From Clostridiales bacterium (GTDB taxonomy: Bacteria; Bacillota; Clostridia; Oscillospirales; Acutalibacteraceae): a stretch of DNA of 64,000 nucleotides. The notes under the pieces were generated by a model. It was not told where the DNA came from. It ran no database searches and saw nothing but the letters and a program-made list of their open reading frames with translations. A program made the position numbers and the translations under genes. Below, piece by piece: positions 7,920-16,392 of the stretch. Within the stretch, counting starts at the first letter, position 1; each line of letters starts with the position of its first letter. Location: assembly GCA_012839345.1 (NCBI GenBank), contig DUNN01000036.1, positions 124,001 to 188,000 of the forward strand, given 5' to 3'.

Positions 7920-10307
7920 CGCAATCGAAAACGATTCACCGGGAATCAGGTGCAGGTTTTTGCAGTTGCAGCAGCTTTGCAAATCCGAACGGGTTTGTTC
8001 CAGTAGCGGAAGTATTTCATCCGGTACGGTAACGGTAAGATCGCCGAGTTCCGCTTTCAGCGACAAATTGCGTTCGGATTTCTGTTTCCGAACCTCAAAC
8101 AAAATTTGCTTGATGATGGTTCCAAAGTCTTCCGGAAGTTCCGCCGGAAGGCTTTTTTCGTCCCAGCGGGAAAGGTGGATAGAGGGCGTTGCTTCACGGT
8201 TGCAGTAGTACGTTTGGTAAATGACCTCCGTCATATGCGGGACGAACGGGGCGTACAGCTTTAGAATGGACAGAAATCCGTGCGAAAGCGCCCAGGCGGT
8301 GGAGCGAAGTTCCGTTTCGTCCTTTGCGTTGTAGCTGCGGTTTTTGACCAGCTCCAGATACGTGTCGCAGTAATCCTTCCAGAACAGATTGTCGATTTCG
8401 TGCCTTGCTGCGCCGATTTCATAGCGGTTCAGCCATTGCGCGGCAGAGGAGGCGGTTTGGGCGCAGCGCTGCAAAATCCAGCGGTCCAACGGAAGAAGAG
8501 TTTCCGGTTTTTCGTCAGCGTACAGCGCCAGAGCGTCCAGTCGGCCCAGCGTGAATTTCGCCGCGTTCCACAGCTTGGTCAGGAAGCGGGCGGACTGCTT
8601 CAATTCTTCCTGTGAAAACAGTGTGTCGGTACCAAGATGCGCACCAGCCGCCCAGTAGCGCAGACTGTCCGCGGAATACTGCTTAATCAGCTCGTTTGGG
8701 GAAACGACGGCGTTGCCCTTGGACTTGCTGATTTTTTCCCCTTTTTTGGCCAGAACGAACCCACAAATCATGATGTCCTTCCAAGGAATCTGCCCGGTTT
8801 CGTAAATGCTTCGGACAATGGAATAAAACGCCCACGTGCGAATAATTTCATGCGCCTGTGTGCGCATGCTCATGGGCGGGAAAGCGTCGCGCAGGCCGTG
8901 TTCCTCCGCGTTTTGAGCATTGATGAAGGGGGTAAGAGAAGAGGTAGCCCAGGTGTCCATTACGGCGGTTTCCGGTACAAATTCCGTGCAGCCGCAGGTG
9001 CAGGGGTGCGGCGGCGGGCATTCCACAGGGTTGACAGGCAGCTGGGACTCCTCCGCGAAAATCGGTTTTCCGCACCGCTTGCAGTACCAGACCGGAAACG
9101 GAACGCCGAAATACCGCTGGCGGGAAATGCACCAGTCCCATTTCAGGTTTTGTACCCAGAGCAGGTAACGGGTTTTCATGGAAGCCGGATACCAGTTGAT
9201 TTCGTCCGCGGCGGCCAGAAAACGCTCCTTGTGCGATAAAATATCGAAAAACCATTGCCGGGACGGCAGAATTTCTACCTCTTTCCCGCAGCGTTCATGA
9301 ACGGAAACGGTATGCCGGATCTGCTCTTTTTTGAGCAGAAGTCCGTGCTCCTCTAGCAACTCCGCCATTCGTACTCTGGCCTGGGCGGCTTTCATACCGC
9401 CAACCAGCGGGACGGATTCCGGCAGTCGGCCGTTTGGCTCCATCATCCGCTTGTAAGGGAGATGGTGCTTTTCAAACCATTCCAAATCCGTGGTGTCGCC
9501 AAAGGTTGCACACATGACCGCGCCCGTTCCCTTTTCCGGGTCGGCTTTTTCGTCGCCAAGAACCGGTATATCGAATTCATAGAGCGGGACGCGTGCGGTT
9601 TTGCCAATCAGGTGGTTGTAGCGGGTGTCGTCCGGGTGGACAAACAGCGCGGCACAGCCGTACAGCAGTTCCGGTCGGGTGGTGGCGACGGGTATCATTT
9701 CCGTTCCAACGTAAAACGGAATCGTGTGAAAGGCGGAATCCTTTTCCGCGGTGTCCAGCTCCGCCTGCGCAATGGAGGTACGGCAGTTGGTGCACCACAG
9801 AACGGGGGACTCTTTCTGGTAAGCCTTTCCTTCCCGCGCCAGTCGGAGAAACGAGCGCTGCGACAGCTTCTGTACGGCGGGGCTGATGGTTTCATACCGC
9901 AGGCTCCAGTCTACGCTGAATCCCATGGACTTCCACAGTGCCTGGAACTCGTTGCGGTATTGCTCTGTGGTTTCCCGGCAAAGGCGGGTAAATTCGCTTC
10001 GCGGCATAGAAGCTGCTGTTACCCCATGTTCTTTTTCGGTCAGCCGTTCAGAAGGCAGGCCGTTGTCATCAAAACCAAAGGGATAAAAAACGTTTTTACC
10101 CTGCATTCGCTGGAAGCGGGCGATGATTTCTGCCTGTGTGTAGGAAAAAATGTGCCCAATGTGCAGGCTTCCGCTGACGGTCGGCGGAGGAGTATCGATG
10201 GAGTAAACCTCCCGCCCGTCGGGAAGAAAGCGGTAAGTTCCTTCCTTTTCCCATAGCTCCTGCATAGCTTTTTCCCATTTTTTTGCATCATAGTGCGGTT
10301 CAAGCAT
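7896..10307 (-). CDS. valS: valine--tRNA ligase, short form
   Basis: Class I aminoacyl-tRNA synthetase of 803 residues that charges tRNA-Val and edits Thr-tRNA. HIGH lies at residues 49-52 within GSLHIGHIF, KISKS at 525-529, and zinc-type cysteine pairs (WCTNC at 171-175, CKRC at 409-412) are present. The CP1 editing domain sits between them. The protein is about 80-150 residues shorter than the usual bacterial form and lacks the C-terminal coiled-coil arm. The FGFDDNGLPSERL segment resembles the archaeal/rickettsial type. The start is ATG 10307, with AGGAG 7 bases upstream. Control is by a T-box leader with a valine GUG specifier. It converges on vanZ. Confidence 0.97.
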   Translation of the reverse strand: MLEPHYDAKKWEKAMQELWEKEGTYRFLPDGREVYSIDTPPPTVSGSLHIGHIFSYTQAEIIARFQRMQGKNVFYPFGFDDNGLPSERLTEKEHGVTAASMPRSEFTRLCRETTEQYRNEFQALWKSMGFSVDWSLRYETISPAVQKLSQRSFLRLAREGKAYQKESPVLWCTNCRTSIAQAELDTAEKDSAFHTIPFYVGTEMIPVATTRPELLYGCAALFVHPDDTRYNHLIGKTARVPLYEFDIPVLGDEKADPEKGTGAVMCATFGDTTDLEWFEKHHLPYKRMMEPNGRLPESVPLVGGMKAAQARVRMAELLEEHGLLLKKEQIRHTVSVHERCGKEVEILPSRQWFFDILSHKERFLAAADEINWYPASMKTRYLLWVQNLKWDWCISRQRYFGVPFPVWYCKRCGKPIFAEESQLPVNPVECPPPHPCTCGCTEFVPETAVMDTWATSSLTPFINAQNAEEHGLRDAFPPMSMRTQAHEIIRTWAFYSIVRSIYETGQIPWKDIMICGFVLAKKGEKISKSKGNAVVSPNELIKQYSADSLRYWAAGAHLGTDTLFSQEELKQSARFLTKLWNAAKFTLGRLDALALYADEKPETLLPLDRWILQRCAQTASSAAQWLNRYEIGAARHEIDNLFWKDYCDTYLELVKNRSYNAKDETELRSTAWALSHGFLSILKLYAPFVPHMTEVIYQTYYCNREATPSIHLSRWDEKSLPAELPEDFGTIIKQILFEVRKQKSERNLSLKAELGDLTVTVPDEILPLLEQTRSDLQSCCNCKNLHLIPGESFSIALSPEAVN

Positions 10308-10384
10308 CGTTTTTGCTCCTTTCTTTAAAACAGCATTTAAACAGGAAACAGTAAGATCGAAATCCGATTGAGAAAGCGAAAGAA

Positions 10385-10703
10385 TATAAAAAAGCCTTCG
10401 TCCTAATTGCATTAGGACGAAGGCTGAATCACTCCGCGGTACCACCTAACTTTGTACGGAACCTGCGCTCCGCACACGCTTGTGCCGTACAGGATCGCAG
10501 AAAGTTTACCGCCCTGCTATTCCGATACGGTTTCCTTTTAACGGTGGAATTCCGGCAAATCCTACTGGCATAAACGCGTTCAGTTCGCAGCTCCATGGTC
10601 ACTTTCCTGCTTTTGCAGCGGGGATTTTCACCAGCCATCCCTTCTCTGTGCTGCTCCAGACAGGTACTCTTCCATTTCCAAGCTTTTCTGCTGTTCAATT
10701 ATT
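10385..10703 (-). promoter_or_regulatory. T-box leader (tRNA-Val sensing) of valS
   Basis: Read on the minus strand, the leader carries the conserved T-box AGGTGGTACCGCGG (10434-10447). The UGGU can pair with the ACCA end of uncharged tRNA-Val. Stem I contains the AGAGTA S-turn and GGTGAAAATC segment. The specifier bulge lies between helices AUGG/CCAU and CCUG/CAGG and presents GUG (10600-10602), a valine codon, followed by A. Uncharged tRNA-Val should favour the antiterminator and switch valS on. The assignment is very secure. The specifier call rests on my own helix alignment. Confidence 0.95.
10388..10425 (-). terminator. T-box regulated intrinsic terminator
   Basis: Perfect 14-bp stem AGCCTTCGTCCTAA / TTAGGACGAAGGCT with a 5-base loop and a U-run on the minus strand, directly after the T-box. 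This is the alternative to the antiterminator. Confidence 0.95.
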
Positions 10704-10709
10704 TCACTT

Positions 10710-10738
10710 ATTTTATGACAGTCCTTTTTCTTTGTCAA
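10710..10738 (-). promoter_or_regulatory. valS promoter
   Basis: Minus strand TTGACA (10733-10738), 17-base spacer, TAAAAT (10710-10715). Predicted start of transcription is near 10703, just ahead of the T-box leader. Confidence 0.85.
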
Positions 10739-10936
10739 GAGTAAAAATAGGAATTTTTAATTTCAGAACACCCGGCTGCGTTTTTCGAAATGGATTCCGG
10801 GAGTTCTTATTGTGCCATAAAATTCATAAAATAAAGGACGGAGCGATGGGAGTGAATTTCGGCAAATGACGCGCCAAGCCTTTTGGCACGATGTTCCATT
10901 TCTAAATTGCAAATCCAATGAAAGGGTGGGGACGGG

Positions 10937-11428
10937 ATGGCGAAGGTTATTTTGGTATGCGGAAAAATCTGCAGCGGGAAAAGCACTTACGCGAAACGGA
11001 TTCAGTGGGAACGGCGTGCCGTAGTGCTTTCCTGCGACGAGCTGATGCTTGATCTATTTGATGATTCCCTGGGGGAAAAGCACGATGAAATTCTGCAAAG
11101 AACCAAAGTGTATCTCTACCGGCTGGCAGAGCAGATCATCCGCACCGGCTCCAACGTAATACTGGATTTTGGATTCTGGAGCAGGGCGGAACGGCAAAGC
11201 CTGAAAGCGCGCCTGCTGCAAAAGGATATCAGCTGTGAACTGCATTATGTAAAGGTGTCCCGTCAAACCTGGCAGGAATATCTGAAAAAGAGAAACGAAA
11301 ACGTTCGGAAGGGCCTTGAAAAGGCGTACTATGTGGATGAAAATATGAAGCGCCTGTTCGGGGAGCAGTTCGAAGAACCAGACAGCGACGAAGTTGATGT
11401 GTTGGTGGAACCGGAAGAGGAGGAATAG
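10937..11428 (+). CDS. P-loop ATPase/kinase-like protein (AAA_33 type)
   Basis: Cytoplasmic P-loop protein of 163 residues. Walker A GKICSGKST is at residues 9-17. A CDELM segment (about 33-37) and VILDFGFWSRAER (about 74-86) match the DEXX-type Walker B and lid region of small zeta-toxin/polynucleotide-kinase-like ATPases. Such proteins phosphorylate small molecules or nucleic acid ends, but the substrate here is unknown. The C-terminus is very acidic (ends EPEEEE). No antitoxin-like partner is adjacent, so a toxin role is unlikely. ATG start follows a weak AAAGGGTGGGG site. It is a single-gene unit closed by a strong terminator. Confidence 0.75.
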   Translation: MAKVILVCGKICSGKSTYAKRIQWERRAVVLSCDELMLDLFDDSLGEKHDEILQRTKVYLYRLAEQIIRTGSNVILDFGFWSRAERQSLKARLLQKDISCELHYVKVSRQTWQEYLKKRNENVRKGLEKAYYVDENMKRLFGEQFEEPDSDEVDVLVEPEEEE

Positions 11429-11457
11429 TTTTCTATAAAAACGAGCTCTGCGTTTCA

Positions 11458-11490
11458 GACCTTTCCAAACAGGAAAGGTCATTTTTGTTT
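11458..11490 (+). terminator. intrinsic terminator
   Basis: Perfect 9-bp stem GACCTTTCC / GGAAAGGTC, loop AAACA, followed by ATTTTTGTTTTTG. It ends the kinase-like gene. The following 225 bases, up to the hydrogenase promoter, hold no gene I can support. Confidence 0.9.
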
Positions 11491-11714
11491 TTGAAAGCGT
11501 TCCAGAAGGGAGGAAAGGCGTGGGTCGCTCCGCAGATTTTATCAGAAGCTCTGCTGTGTTAAGCATACGTCGAAATCTCTTTCTTTTCAATGGAATGGTA
11601 CGAAATATTTCCCGATAAAACTTAACCGTGGGTTTATCCATGAAATCATCTTGATACACAAAATAATCCACAAAATTTCCACGTTTTTAGCAAGTAGAAA
11701 CCGCCTTGTATTTG

Positions 11715-11744
11715 ATTGACAATAATTTATCAATATGGTAGTAT
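11715..11744 (+). promoter_or_regulatory. hydrogenase operon promoter with Rex-like inverted repeat
   Basis: TTGACA (11716-11721), 17-base spacer, TAGTAT (11739-11744). An inverted repeat ATTGACAA..TTATCAAT (11715-11734) covers the -35 box and spacer. It agrees with 11 of the 14 fixed positions of the Clostridial Rex consensus TTGTTAAnnnnTTAACAA. Redox (NADH/NAD) control of the operon is inferred. Confidence 0.6.
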
Positions 11745-11778
11745 TTATGGTGATGTATAAAGTGAAAGGAGAAAACTT

Positions 11779-12270
11779 ATGTCCCCTTCGTGTGATTTCG
11801 CAAAACTTGACGAAATTTTGGAAAACCACAAGTATGACCCCGGAAACATAATCGCAATTCTCCAGGATACCCAGGAAGTGTACCATTATCTTCCCAAGGA
11901 AATTTTTGATTATTATTCCGAGAAGCTTGGCATGAGTCGGGCACGCATTTTCAGTATTGCTACGTTTTATGAGAACTTCTCTTTGGAACCAAAAGGAAAA
12001 TACGTGATTAAAATCTGCAACGGTACCGCCTGCCATGTGCGCAAGTCGATGCCGATTTTGGAGCAGCTGCGTAAGGATTTGAACCTGTCAGAGCAGAAGA
12101 AAACCACAGATGACCTGCTGTTTACAGTGGAAACGGTTTCGTGCCTTGGGGCGTGCGGACTTGCGCCGGCGCTGACGGTGAATGACGAGGTGTTCGGCAT
12201 GATGACGCCGGAGAAGGCAACGGAGCTTGTCAATCAACTGAAGGGGGAAAACGCAGATGCTGCAGAATAG
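11779..12270 (+). CDS. hydC: NuoE-like [2Fe-2S] subunit of electron-bifurcating hydrogenase (HydC/HndA)
   Basis: Thioredoxin-like [2Fe-2S] protein of 163 residues, homologous to NuoE and to the small subunit of trimeric NAD(P)-linked [FeFe]-hydrogenases. The four cluster cysteines are visible as CNGTAC (about residues 79-84) and CLGAC (about 121-125). The N-terminal helical domain carries the typical YLPKEIFDYYSEKLG stretch. A strong AAAGGAG precedes ATG. It is first in the operon, overlapping the NuoF-like gene by 14 bases, followed by the catalytic subunit. The set fits an electron-bifurcating or NAD-dependent hydrogenase that disposes of reducing power as hydrogen during fermentation. Confidence 0.93.
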   Translation: MSPSCDFAKLDEILENHKYDPGNIIAILQDTQEVYHYLPKEIFDYYSEKLGMSRARIFSIATFYENFSLEPKGKYVIKICNGTACHVRKSMPILEQLRKDLNLSEQKKTTDDLLFTVETVSCLGACGLAPALTVNDEVFGMMTPEKATELVNQLKGENADAAE

Positions 12271-14131
12271 AGCGGATTTACAGAATCTCCGGGCTTTATT
12301 GAAAAGCCGGTTGGACCAACAGAAAAAGAAAATTTTAATTTGCGCTGGCACAGCCTGCGTTGCCAGTGGTTCCCTTGCCATCTACGATGAATTTCTTCGC
12401 CTTATTCGCGAAAAAGGAATCAACTGTTCCGTGGATTTACAGCACGAAACGGAAGGCGAACATATCGGAATCAAAAAAAGCGGCTGTCACGGTTTTTGTG
12501 AAATGGGCCCCCTGGTTCGCATTGAACCTCAGGGCTATTTGTATGTAAAGGTGAAACCGTCGGACTGCCTTGAAATATTAGAAACCAGCATTTTAAAAGA
12601 CGAATATGTGGAACGGCTTGTTTACCATAAAGACGGCGAGATATTCTGCCGTCAGGAATCCATTCCTTTTTATAAAATGCAGAAGCGCGTCGTTTTGGAA
12701 AACTGCGGCCATCTGGATTCTTCCTCCATCAGCGAATACATAGCACTGGACGGATACACCGCGCTGGAACAGGCGTTGTTTGAAATGAGCCCTGAAGAGG
12801 TCCTCAACGAGGTGGAAATTTCCAACCTGAGGGGACGCGGCGGCGGCGGTTTCCCGGCAGCCAGAAAATGGCTTCAGGTAAGACGCCAAAAAGCCGAAAA
12901 GAAATACGTGGTCTGCAACGGCGACGAAGGTGACCCGGGTGCTTTTATGGACCGCAGCGTAATGGAAAGCGACCCGCATCGTATGCTGGAAGGCATGATG
13001 CTGGCAGCTTACGCTTGCGGCGCGGACGAGGGGTATATTTATGTGCGTGCGGAATACCCGCTTGCTGTCAAACGCCTGAGCATTGCCATTGAGCAGGCGC
13101 ACGAACTCGGCCTGCTTGGAAAAAATATTCTTGGTACCGATTTTAATTTCGACATTCATATTAGCCGTGGTGCGGGCGCTTTTGTATGCGGCGAAGGCAG
13201 CGCCTTGACGGCATCCATTGAAGGAAAACGCGGAATGCCGCGCGTAAAGCCCCCCAGAACGGTGGAAAGCGGCCTTAACGGCAGACCAACGGTTCTGAAC
13301 AATGTGGAAACCTTTGCGAACGTACCGGGCATTATTGTCAACGGCGGCCAGTGGTTCCGTTCCATCGGTCCGGAAAACAGCCCCGGCACCAAAGCTTTTG
13401 CCCTGACCGGAAATATTAAAAACACCGGATTAATCGAAGTCCCAATGGGCACGACGCTCCGCGAAATCATTTACGATATTGGCGGCGGCATGCGCGGCGA
13501 TTCCGAGTTCAAAGCTGTGCAGATCGGCGGCCCCTCCGGCGGATGCCTGACCAAAGAGCACCTTGACCTTCCGCTTGATTTTGACAGCTTGAAAAAAGTG
13601 GGTGCCATGGTGGGTTCCGGCGGCCTTGTCGTTATGGACGAAAACACCTGCATGGTGGAGGTTGCCCGCTTCTTCATGAGCTTTACACAGAATGAATCTT
13701 GCGGAAAATGCGTCCCGTGCCGAGAGGGCACCAAGCGCATGCTAGAAATTCTAGAACGCATTGTCGCCGGAAACGGCGAACCGGGCGACATTGAACTGCT
13801 GGAGGAATTGTCGGAGACAATTTCTGCGACCGCGCTGTGCGGTTTGGGCAAATCCGCGGCCTCTCCGGTTATGAGTACGCTGAAATATTTCCGCGACGAG
13901 TATAAGGCACATATTCTGGAGAAACGCTGCCCTACAAAATCTTGTCAAAAACTCCGCAAGATTTATATTGATAAGGCCCTGTGCAAAGGCTGTTCCAAAT
14001 GCGCGCGCGGCTGCCCGGTCGGTGCCATCACCGGCAAGGTGAAAGAGTCGTTTGTGATAGACGAAGCTAAGTGTATCAAGTGCGGGGCATGTGTGGAAGC
14101 GTGTGCGTTCAAGGCAGTAAAGGAGGACTAA
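12257..14131 (+). CDS. hydB: NuoF-like NADH/FMN-binding subunit of [FeFe]-hydrogenase (HydB/HndC)
   Basis: Cytoplasmic flavin subunit of 624 residues that exchanges electrons with NAD(H) and passes them to the catalytic subunit. In order: an N-terminal thioredoxin-like [2Fe-2S] domain (CAGTAC.., CHGFC, residues about 29-80), the FMN/NADH domain with GRGGGGFPA at about residues 193-201 and CNGDEGDPGAF, an SLBB-type segment, the NuoF [4Fe-4S] motif CGKCVPCREG at about residue 481, and a C-terminal 2[4Fe-4S] ferredoxin domain (CKGCSKCARGCP and CIKCGACVEAC). This domain order is that of the bifurcating HydB. It overlaps hydC and is followed 5 bases later by hydA. Confidence 0.95.
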   Translation: MLQNRADLQNLRALLKSRLDQQKKKILICAGTACVASGSLAIYDEFLRLIREKGINCSVDLQHETEGEHIGIKKSGCHGFCEMGPLVRIEPQGYLYVKVKPSDCLEILETSILKDEYVERLVYHKDGEIFCRQESIPFYKMQKRVVLENCGHLDSSSISEYIALDGYTALEQALFEMSPEEVLNEVEISNLRGRGGGGFPAARKWLQVRRQKAEKKYVVCNGDEGDPGAFMDRSVMESDPHRMLEGMMLAAYACGADEGYIYVRAEYPLAVKRLSIAIEQAHELGLLGKNILGTDFNFDIHISRGAGAFVCGEGSALTASIEGKRGMPRVKPPRTVESGLNGRPTVLNNVETFANVPGIIVNGGQWFRSIGPENSPGTKAFALTGNIKNTGLIEVPMGTTLREIIYDIGGGMRGDSEFKAVQIGGPSGGCLTKEHLDLPLDFDSLKKVGAMVGSGGLVVMDENTCMVEVARFFMSFTQNESCGKCVPCREGTKRMLEILERIVAGNGEPGDIELLEELSETISATALCGLGKSAASPVMSTLKYFRDEYKAHILEKRCPTKSCQKLRKIYIDKALCKGCSKCARGCPVGAITGKVKESFVIDEAKCIKCGACVEACAFKAVKED

Positions 14132-14135
14132 GCAA

Positions 14136-15833
14136 ATGAGTGGCGATTTCGTTTTAATTGATAATATACCGGTGCAAATTGATGGAGAAAAAAATCTGCT
14201 TAGCCTGATACGCAAAGCGGGAATTGACCTTCCTACTTTCTGCTATTATTCCGAGCTTTCCGTATACGGCGCATGCCGCATGTGCATGGTGGAAAACAAA
14301 TGGGGCGGCATGGAAGCGGCCTGCTGCACACCGCCAAAGCCGGGTATGGAAATTTACACCAATACGCCGAAGCTGAGAAGATACCGCAAGATGATTCTGG
14401 AGCTGCTGCTTTCCAATCATTGCCGCGACTGCACAACCTGCGGCAAAAACGGCGACTGCAAACTGCAGGAGCTGGCCGGTCGCTTTGGAATCAACCGTGT
14501 GCGTTTTGAAAATACGGCGGAAAAACCGAAGCTGGATTCTTCTTCTCTCTGCATTGAACGCGACCTCAACAAATGCATTCTTTGCGGCGACTGCGTGCGC
14601 ATGTGCGATGAGGTGCAGAACGTAGGCGCCATCGACTTTATGTACCGCGGTTCGAAAATGACGGTGGGTACCACCTTTAATGTGCCGATTTCCGAAACCG
14701 TATGCGTTGGCTGCGGTCAGTGCGCGGCGGTCTGCCCGACGGGCGCTATCGTGGTGAAGAACGATGTCAGCAAGATTTGGAAGGTGCTGAACGACCCGTC
14801 CATCAAGGTTATCGTTCAGATTGCCCCTGCGGTGCGTGTTGGAATCGGCGACAAGCTGGGCGCGAAGCCCGGGGAAAACCTGATGGGAAAAATTGTTGCG
14901 GCGCTCAAACGCATGGGCGTAGATGAAGTGTTCGATACCGCCACCGGCGCGGACTTGACCGTTATGGAAGAGTCCAACGAGCTGCTGGGCCGTTTAGAAT
15001 CCGACGAAAAGCTTCCGTTGTTTACTTCCTGCTGCCCGGCCTGGGTGCAGTATGTAGAAAAGAAGCATCCGGAACTGCTTGCGAATGTTTCCACTTGCCG
15101 TTCTCCGATGGAAATGTTCGGTTCCGTTCTGAAGGAGGAAAATAAAAAGTCCGACCGACGCGTGGTGGTTATTGCCGTCATGCCCTGCACTGCCAAAAAG
15201 TTTGAAGCGGCCAGGGATGAATTTAAAGTAGACGGCGAGCCGTATATCGATTATGTGATTACCACACAGGAACTGATTCAGATGATTCAGGAAGCCGGCA
15301 TTATCTTTTCCGAGCTGGAGCCGGAAGCTATCGATATGCCGTTTGGCACACAGAGCGGTGCCGGTGTGATTTTCGGCGTAACCGGAGGTGTGACCGAAGC
15401 GGTAATCCGCCGCTTGTCTGAAAACAAATCCGCTTCCGCGCTGCGCGCTATAGCGTTTAACGGCGTACGCGGCATGGAAGGGCTGAAGGAAACCACTATC
15501 CAGTATGAGGACCGCGAAGTGAAAATCGCGATTGTCAGCGGACTGCGGAATGCGGAGAACCTGATTCAGAAAATGAAAAAGGGAGAATCACACTATGATT
15601 TTGTAGAAGTTATGGCCTGCCCAGGCGGTTGCGTTTGCGGTGCCGGCCAGCCCATTACCAACCTGGAGGGCAAAAAGAAGCGCAGCGTGGGTCTTTATGC
15701 CTCCGATAAAATGTGCAGCATCAAGCGTTCGGAGGAAAATCCCGTCGTTACCGCGCTATATTCCGGTCTGCTGAAAGGCAAGGCACACAAACTTCTGCAT
15801 GTGAAATATCAGAAGGAAGAAACCGCAGAGTAA
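14136..15833 (+). CDS. hydA: [FeFe]-hydrogenase catalytic subunit, group A
   Basis: Catalytic subunit of 565 residues that reduces protons to hydrogen at the H-cluster. The N-terminal [2Fe-2S] domain (FCYYSEL, CRMC, CC), the His-Cys3 cluster motif HCRDCTTCGKNGDC and two [4Fe-4S] motifs (CILCGDCVRMC, CVGCGQCAAVC) form the electron relay. H-cluster signatures are L1 TSCCPAW at about residue 297, L2 MPCTAKK at about 349 and L3 VMACPGGC at about 491. The L3 continuation reads CVCGAGQP, with one cysteine more than the textbook form. HydE, HydF and HydG maturases are not in the window. Third gene of the operon. No terminator follows before the next promoter. Confidence 0.96.
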   Translation: MSGDFVLIDNIPVQIDGEKNLLSLIRKAGIDLPTFCYYSELSVYGACRMCMVENKWGGMEAACCTPPKPGMEIYTNTPKLRRYRKMILELLLSNHCRDCTTCGKNGDCKLQELAGRFGINRVRFENTAEKPKLDSSSLCIERDLNKCILCGDCVRMCDEVQNVGAIDFMYRGSKMTVGTTFNVPISETVCVGCGQCAAVCPTGAIVVKNDVSKIWKVLNDPSIKVIVQIAPAVRVGIGDKLGAKPGENLMGKIVAALKRMGVDEVFDTATGADLTVMEESNELLGRLESDEKLPLFTSCCPAWVQYVEKKHPELLANVSTCRSPMEMFGSVLKEENKKSDRRVVVIAVMPCTAKKFEAARDEFKVDGEPYIDYVITTQELIQMIQEAGIIFSELEPEAIDMPFGTQSGAGVIFGVTGGVTEAVIRRLSENKSASALRAIAFNGVRGMEGLKETTIQYEDREVKIAIVSGLRNAENLIQKMKKGESHYDFVEVMACPGGCVCGAGQPITNLEGKKKRSVGLYASDKMCSIKRSEENPVVTALYSGLLKGKAHKLLHVKYQKEETAE

Positions 15834-15844
15834 ACATCTTCCTC

Positions 15845-15873
15845 TTGACAAAAAAACATTTTCCGTGTACTCT
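15845..15873 (+). promoter_or_regulatory. promoter of the riboswitch-folT transcript
   Basis: TTGACA (15845-15850), 17-base spacer, TACTCT (15868-15873). The -10 is weak but is preceded by TG. Transcription would begin near 15880, just before the ZTP aptamer. It lies immediately behind the hydA stop codon. Confidence 0.6.
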
Positions 15874-15881
15874 GAAATCAT

Positions 15882-15950
15882 GGGTCATATGACTGACGGA
15901 AGTGGGGAACCACAGGGGAGTATGACGGAGAAAAGCCGACCGTCTGGGCG
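15882..15950 (+). promoter_or_regulatory. ZTP (pfl) riboswitch
   Basis: P1 GTCATA/TATGAC (15884-15889 with 15921-15926), P2 GTGG/CCAC with loop GGAA, and the conserved AGGGGAG are all present. The pseudoknot GACGG (15895-15899) / CCGTC (15940-15944) replaces the usual GGCG/CGCC by compensatory change. The conserved CTGGGC end closes it. The class senses ZTP/ZMP, a sign of 10-formyl-THF shortage, and usually turns genes on. Confidence 0.9.
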
Positions 15951-15976
15951 ATTCGTCCGGATCGTCGGCTTTTTTC
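15932..15976 (+). terminator. ZTP riboswitch terminator
   Basis: Stem AAGCCGAC / GTCGGCTT (15933-15940 with 15964-15971) enclosing the 3' part of the aptamer, followed by a T-run. Ligand binding should compete with this hairpin and allow read-through. Confidence 0.85.
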
Positions 15977-16233
15977 GCAGGGTTCCTTTTTTTATCACGG
16001 CTGGTAGGGGGGTGATTTTCCGGTTGACAGGTCGGGTTCGTCTTTTGTCGGAAAACTCGGATAAACGGCGCATAAAAGCAGTTGGAAAGCCGCTCATACG
16101 GTGACTTTGCGGCTTGCCCATCGGCTTTTCGGGACTGGTCTGCAAAAGGCCTACCTGAAAAGTTTGTTGCCGCGCTTGCAGCGTCAATTTCTCTTTGCGT
16201 TTTTACAAACAGGCCCTGAAAATTGAATTGAAA

Positions 16234-16336
16234 TGGCAGAGTAGATAACTGTGGGTTATGTGTCCGGGAAACGGGGAGTTGATCCCGGAACGGAAACCAT
16301 TCGGTTGCCGTACAGCTATCGCATCCCGCTGCTGCA
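16234..16336 (+). promoter_or_regulatory. THF riboswitch
   Basis: Matches the tetrahydrofolate aptamer: GGCAGAGTAGAT at the 5' side, helix GATAACTGT / ACAGCTATC (16242-16250 with 16312-16320), an internal CCGGGA..TCCCGG arm and the conserved 3' GCATCCCGCTGC. The segment downstream contains CTCCT (16348-16352), complementary to the folT ribosome binding site AGGAGG (16379-16384), and a competing GGAG (16341-16344). Translational repression by folates is inferred. Confidence 0.9.
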
Positions 16337-16392
16337 TACCGGAGTTTCTCCTCTATGTGGCATTATACTGCCATATTTAGGAGGTTTTTTAT

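Noticed and set aside
10480-10869. Open frame of 129 codons upstream of the kinase-like gene
   Set aside because: It lies over the T-box leader and valS promoter on the other strand and has no ribosome binding site.
10937-11428. Zeta-toxin-type toxin-antitoxin system
   Set aside because: The P-loop protein resembles the fold only; there is no antitoxin gene beside it.
15865-16187. Short open frames on both strands between hydA and folT
   Set aside because: They coincide with the ZTP riboswitch and its terminator; no ribosome binding sites or recognisable products.
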